This document shows, one piece after another, positions 61,233 through 64,000 of a DNA stretch of 64,000 bases. The translations under genes and the position numbers were made by a program. Origin of the DNA: Croceitalea marina (GTDB taxonomy: Bacteria > Bacteroidota > Bacteroidia > Flavobacteriales > Flavobacteriaceae); assembly GCF_042684265.1 (NCBI RefSeq), contig NZ_JBHULB010000017.1, positions 1 through 64,000 on the forward strand, in the 5' to 3' direction. How positions within the stretch are numbered: position 1 is the first letter of the stretch; every line of letters begins with the position of its first letter. Below the pieces are notes generated by a model. That model saw only the letters and a list, made by a program, of their open reading frames with translations, did not search any database and was not told where the DNA came from.

Positions 61233-61562
61233 TTATAATGAAAAGCTTTCACCACAGCCACATGTTCTTTGGGCATTTGGGTTATTAAAAACAAAGCCCT
61301 TACCGTTTAAACCGCCAGAATATTCGAGGACGGTTCCGACCAGATATAAAAAACTTTTTTTATCGACTATTATTCGAACATCGTTATCTTCAAAAACCTT
61401 ATCGGTTTCACCCATTTTATTATCAAAATCCAATTCATAGGAAAGACCGCTACAACCGCCACTTTTGACCCCTACACGCACGTAATCTTTTGTAGCATCA
61501 AACCCTTCCTCAGTCATTAAGTTGATGACTTTCTGTTTAGCTGTTTCTGATACTTGAATCAT
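61233..61562 (-). CDS. sufA: A-type Fe-S carrier SufA/IscA
   Basis: This 109-aa HesB/IscA-fold carrier receives clusters from SufBCD. The three conserved cysteines are Cys37 (GVKSGGCSGL), Cys101 and Cys103 (CGCGESF). It starts the suf operon, with sufB 14 bases downstream. A TATATTTG promoter and a palindrome lie just upstream. Confidence 0.96.
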   Translation of the reverse strand: MIQVSETAKQKVINLMTEEGFDATKDYVRVGVKSGGCSGLSYELDFDNKMGETDKVFEDNDVRIIVDKKSFLYLVGTVLEYSGGLNGKGFVFNNPNAQRTCGCGESFSL

Positions 61563-61569
61563 AATTAAC

Positions 61570-61582
61570 TAGATTAAATCTA
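61570..61582. promoter_or_regulatory. Palindrome TAGATTAAATCTA in the suf leader
   Basis: The dyad TAGATT-A-AATCTA lies between the suf -7 element and the sufA start, where a repressor could block transcription. The cognate regulator is unknown. Confidence 0.4.
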
Positions 61583-61591
61583 AATAGCTTA

Positions 61592-61599
61592 CAAATATA
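61592..61599 (-). promoter_or_regulatory. -7 promoter element TATATTTG of the suf operon
   Basis: The minus-strand TATATTTG matches TAnnTTTG exactly and lies 29 bases before the sufA start. A TAGG-N7-CCTA dyad (61609-61623) sits just upstream of it. Confidence 0.55.
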
Positions 61600-61684
61600 G
61601 ACGATAAGTAGGATTTCTACCTATTTCCTAACATTATTATAACGTATGTTTTAATAAGGGTTTTCTATTAGACCTGAATAGAAA

Positions 61685-63016
61685 CTAATTGATTTTTGCA
61701 ACAACCAAATCTACCCCTCCTTTATGTTTAATCTCGGGGAAATCACCACTGGCCGTTTCTCCAACGACAAAAATGCTACCATCATTGGCTTCAATAGCAT
61801 CATAGGCAAAGTCTAAATCTGTACCTCCCATAGAAACTTCGTTTAGAAGATTTCCTTGGGCGTCTGTGGTAAGTATCCAAAAATCATTTTCTCCTTGGTT
61901 TACCGATACATCTTTATCAGCGCTTTTAGAATTACCCGATATGATAAAACCGCCGTTTACTGCGAGATTTACCGAGTCGGCAGAATCGAACCCACTACCC
62001 CCATAACTGTGCTGCCAGATTAGCTCTCCAGCAAAACTTATTTTTATCAACCAAACATCAGAGCTTCCGTTGTTTTCGGTTACTTGAGTATCGTTACTAA
62101 AGGTATTACCTACGATTACATAATTACCATCCGCTGTTTTTGAAATATCTCTTGATTGTTCTATACCTGTGCCTCCAAAAGACCGCTCCCACTCTAAACT
62201 ACCGTTCTTATCAACTTTTACTACCCAAAAATCATAGCTTCCTTTTGGGTCAGAAATGTCAAAATCATCACTTTCAGATGCTCCTGAAAGTATAAATCCG
62301 CCATCAAGTGCATTTATTACACCGAATGATCTATCATTATTGGTTCCTCCAAAAAATCTACGCCAAACAATAGTGCCGTCGGCATCCAATTTCGTTCCCC
62401 AAAATTCCCCAACGCCATGCCTGGTCAAACCTGAGTTCTTATTTGTACTACCCTCCCCATTGGAAGAGGTAACATCTAAAAAGCCTGAGAAAAATAGCCC
62501 TCCGTCTGGAGTTTCAATAATATCATAAGAGTGATCATGCCCAGAAAAGCCAAAACTTTTTTCCCATAAAATTTCACCCAAAGCATCTAACCTAAGTACC
62601 CAATTATCGTGGAACCCTTCATTATTACTCGCATCTCCATCATCACTCATAGCATAGCCCGTAATGGCATATCCGCCATCGGCGGTTTGTATCACTTTTT
62701 GCCCACGATCATCTTTGCTTCCTCCATAGGTTTTTTGCCATTGTAAATTACCTTCGGCATCTAACTTTAGCAACCAATAGTCGTTTACGTTTAGTGTTTT
62801 AGCTGACAAATCGCCGTCCGTACTATTCGTAAAACCGAATACGACAAAGCCTCCATCTTTTGTCTGTAGTATACTTCTTGGCGAATCATCACCTGAGCCT
62901 CCAAAATTTTTGATCCAAGTACTTTGGTTTACCGCCTCTATATTTTCCGAATTATTATCATCGTCACTACAGGCAAACACTAAGCATATCGCTAAACCAA
63001 AAACAACCTTCTTCAT
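61685..63016 (-). CDS. Seven-repeat beta-propeller lipoprotein
   Basis: The lipobox is VFAC (Cys16). The mature protein contains seven repeats of about 50-60 residues, each with a pattern 'W.K.FGGSGDD....I..T.DGG(F/Y)...G' ('WIKNFGGSGDDS', 'WQKTYGGSKDDRG', 'WEKSFGFSGHDHS', 'WRRFFGGTNNDRS', 'WERSFGGTGIEQS', 'WQHSYGGSGFDSA', then 'VSMGGTDLDFA'). This predicts a seven-bladed propeller on the cell surface. Its function is unknown. It is followed by nothing close and preceded, 16 bases away, by the LVIVD-repeat gene on the same strand. Confidence 0.85.
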   Translation of the reverse strand: MKKVVFGLAICLVFACSDDDNNSENIEAVNQSTWIKNFGGSGDDSPRSILQTKDGGFVVFGFTNSTDGDLSAKTLNVNDYWLLKLDAEGNLQWQKTYGGSKDDRGQKVIQTADGGYAITGYAMSDDGDASNNEGFHDNWVLRLDALGEILWEKSFGFSGHDHSYDIIETPDGGLFFSGFLDVTSSNGEGSTNKNSGLTRHGVGEFWGTKLDADGTIVWRRFFGGTNNDRSFGVINALDGGFILSGASESDDFDISDPKGSYDFWVVKVDKNGSLEWERSFGGTGIEQSRDISKTADGNYVIVGNTFSNDTQVTENNGSSDVWLIKISFAGELIWQHSYGGSGFDSADSVNLAVNGGFIISGNSKSADKDVSVNQGENDFWILTTDAQGNLLNEVSMGGTDLDFAYDAIEANDGSIFVVGETASGDFPEIKHKGGVDLVVAKIN

Positions 63017-63032
63017 AGCTAAAAGAATTTTA

Positions 63033-64000
63033 TTAGTTTGATTTCTTTACAATAAAAAGGCCTGAATTGATATCATTGATTACAATTTTTCCGCTTTCGA
63101 AATAGGGATAAACACTCCAAACACCATCGAAACTTGTTGCATTATTAGCGGGTAACGTATCAAAAAAGCCAGTCTCCGTAATAACTTCACTACCAATTTG
63201 TGAAATGTCCAAAACACGCATTCCAGCGGAATAATTGGCCAAGAAAAATTCATCACCCAAGACATAACCATTGTGGTCAATAGCAGCCGTTGGACCGGTA
63301 TAGGTGGTGTGCAATATAGGATTGTTTAAATCTTGCAGGTCAAAGACCAAGGTTCTTGAGTTAAAGCCAAAATCACGTTCATCTAATTCATCGCCTAAAA
63401 GAAAATACCGTTGGTCTTCGGTAAACCATCCTTGATGGGTGTAACTTAACTGACTATAATTTAGGGTGGCAATTCTTGTTGGGTTGGCCTTATCGGTAAT
63501 ATCTACAATTGCAATTTGGTCTTCGTTCGCCCCAATAAAAATCTCCCTTCCTGCGTAATCAGTATCCGGCCCGGCATATGAAATTACCTGGGCATCGTGA
63601 CTGTATCCATCAGCTCCATATCCTCCAACAGCAGTTGGGTTTAGCGGGTCTTGAATGTCAATAAAATGTACCCCGCCATTAAACGCATCATTTCTTGCCG
63701 TACCTACGGGATAGGCAAAACCCATTGTTTCGTTGATTACAATATTGTGGGCGTTACCAATGCCTGTATAACGTTCGTCTGCAGTAAAAGTTTGGGGTGG
63801 ATTACTTACATTTCTAAGTTTTGTCAAATCAAAAACCTGTATGCCATGGCCTGAGGCCTCTGCAACAATAAAAGCAAAGTCTTGATAGATTTTAACATCT
63901 CGCCAAGGGCTTGAACTTGTAGCTGTAGGTAATTTGCCCAGGTATATCGGGTCGTCTTCAGAAATATCAACAAAAGCAGTGCCGTTATCCAGTCCGACCA
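63033..64000 (-). CDS. LVIVD-repeat (choice-of-anchor B type) protein, 5' end outside the window
   Basis: The frame is open from the window edge through to a stop at 63033, giving at least 322 residues, so the internal Met at 63827 is not the start. Repeats of the LVIVD type are plain: 'GIQVFDLTKLRNVSNPP', 'GVHFIDIQDPLNPTAVGGY', 'IAIVDITDKANPTRIATLNY', 'TLVFDLQDLNNPILHTTY' and 'MRVLDISQI'. They fold as a beta-propeller, usually on the cell surface. The protein ends with 'SGKIVINDINSGLFIVKKSN', and no T9SS tail follows. It is probably co-transcribed with the 61685-63016 propeller gene. Confidence 0.85.
   Translation of the reverse strand, partial: VGLDNGTAFVDISEDDPIYLGKLPTATSSSPWRDVKIYQDFAFIVAEASGHGIQVFDLTKLRNVSNPPQTFTADERYTGIGNAHNIVINETMGFAYPVGTARNDAFNGGVHFIDIQDPLNPTAVGGYGADGYSHDAQVISYAGPDTDYAGREIFIGANEDQIAIVDITDKANPTRIATLNYSQLSYTHQGWFTEDQRYFLLGDELDERDFGFNSRTLVFDLQDLNNPILHTTYTGPTAAIDHNGYVLGDEFFLANYSAGMRVLDISQIGSEVITETGFFDTLPANNATSFDGVWSVYPYFESGKIVINDINSGLFIVKKSN

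Overview
The window is AT-rich chromosomal DNA from a member of the Bacteroidota, most likely a marine Flavobacteriaceae. The evidence is: -7 promoter elements of the TAnnTTTG type, many lipoproteins with Bacteroidota-style lipoboxes, a secreted subtilase with a type IX secretion (T9SS) tail, a split heme operon (hemA-C-D-E, then hemF and hemB) with an AraC regulator, and a suf operon of the flavobacterial kind. I cannot fix the genus.

Layout. (1) 1-7418: the tip of an IS1595-like transposase abuts a type I restriction-modification operon: hsdR without its nuclease domain, an AlbA_2-type regulator with a GGQK tandem repeat, hsdS, an unrecognised 194-aa gene, and hsdM. (2) 7429-13576: two minus-strand operons, one for an M43 metalloprotease lipoprotein and an envelope protein, the other for a Cys-rich lipoprotein, a TPR histidine kinase and a LuxR-type response regulator. 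The promoter regions of both carry the same 11-mer. (3) 13941-28932: assorted genes, including a RidA-like lipoprotein, HAD phosphatase, DsbA-like protein, DoxX pair, SPFH/zinc-ribbon module, secreted coiled-coil proteins, lactonase, MATE pump, serine hydrolase and ferrochelatase (hemH). (4) 28936-41655: two ThuA proteins and an AraC regulator, divergent from hemA-hemC-hemD-hemE. These are followed by a GNAT acetyltransferase, a small protein, hemF (interrupted by an N), a lipoprotein, a PhzF protein, an eight-copy TAAGATG tandem repeat, hemB, a CBS-domain membrane protein and a DNA methyltransferase (MGMT).

(5) 41652-50503: a lipoprotein, a 3'-5' exonuclease, a VOC protein, a T9SS subtilase, an EEP-family phosphatase, a TMEM175-like protein, hflX and a DUF3078 outer-membrane protein. 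(6) 50571-61562: a minus-strand suf region, sufA-sufB-[MBL hydrolase]-sufC-[four-helix protein]-sufD-[outer-membrane pseudogene]-[outer-membrane protein]-sufS-[M43 protease]-[small lipoprotein]-sufE-sufT-DUF2480. Unrelated genes and dispersed palindromes sit between the Fe-S genes. (7) 61685-64000: a seven-repeat beta-propeller lipoprotein and the 3' part of an LVIVD-repeat protein that leaves the window.

How it fits together: the heme genes cover hemA, B, C, D, E, F and H, with the AraC protein as the best local candidate regulator. The suf genes form a nearly complete SUF Fe-S assembly pathway. The restriction operon looks disarmed: modification and translocase parts are present but the nuclease part is gone. 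I did not find a clear, wholly new system. The best leads are the unknown gene inside the hsd operon, the shared operator-like 11-mer around the two-component system, the single-stop outer-membrane pseudogene, and the heptamer array in front of hemB.
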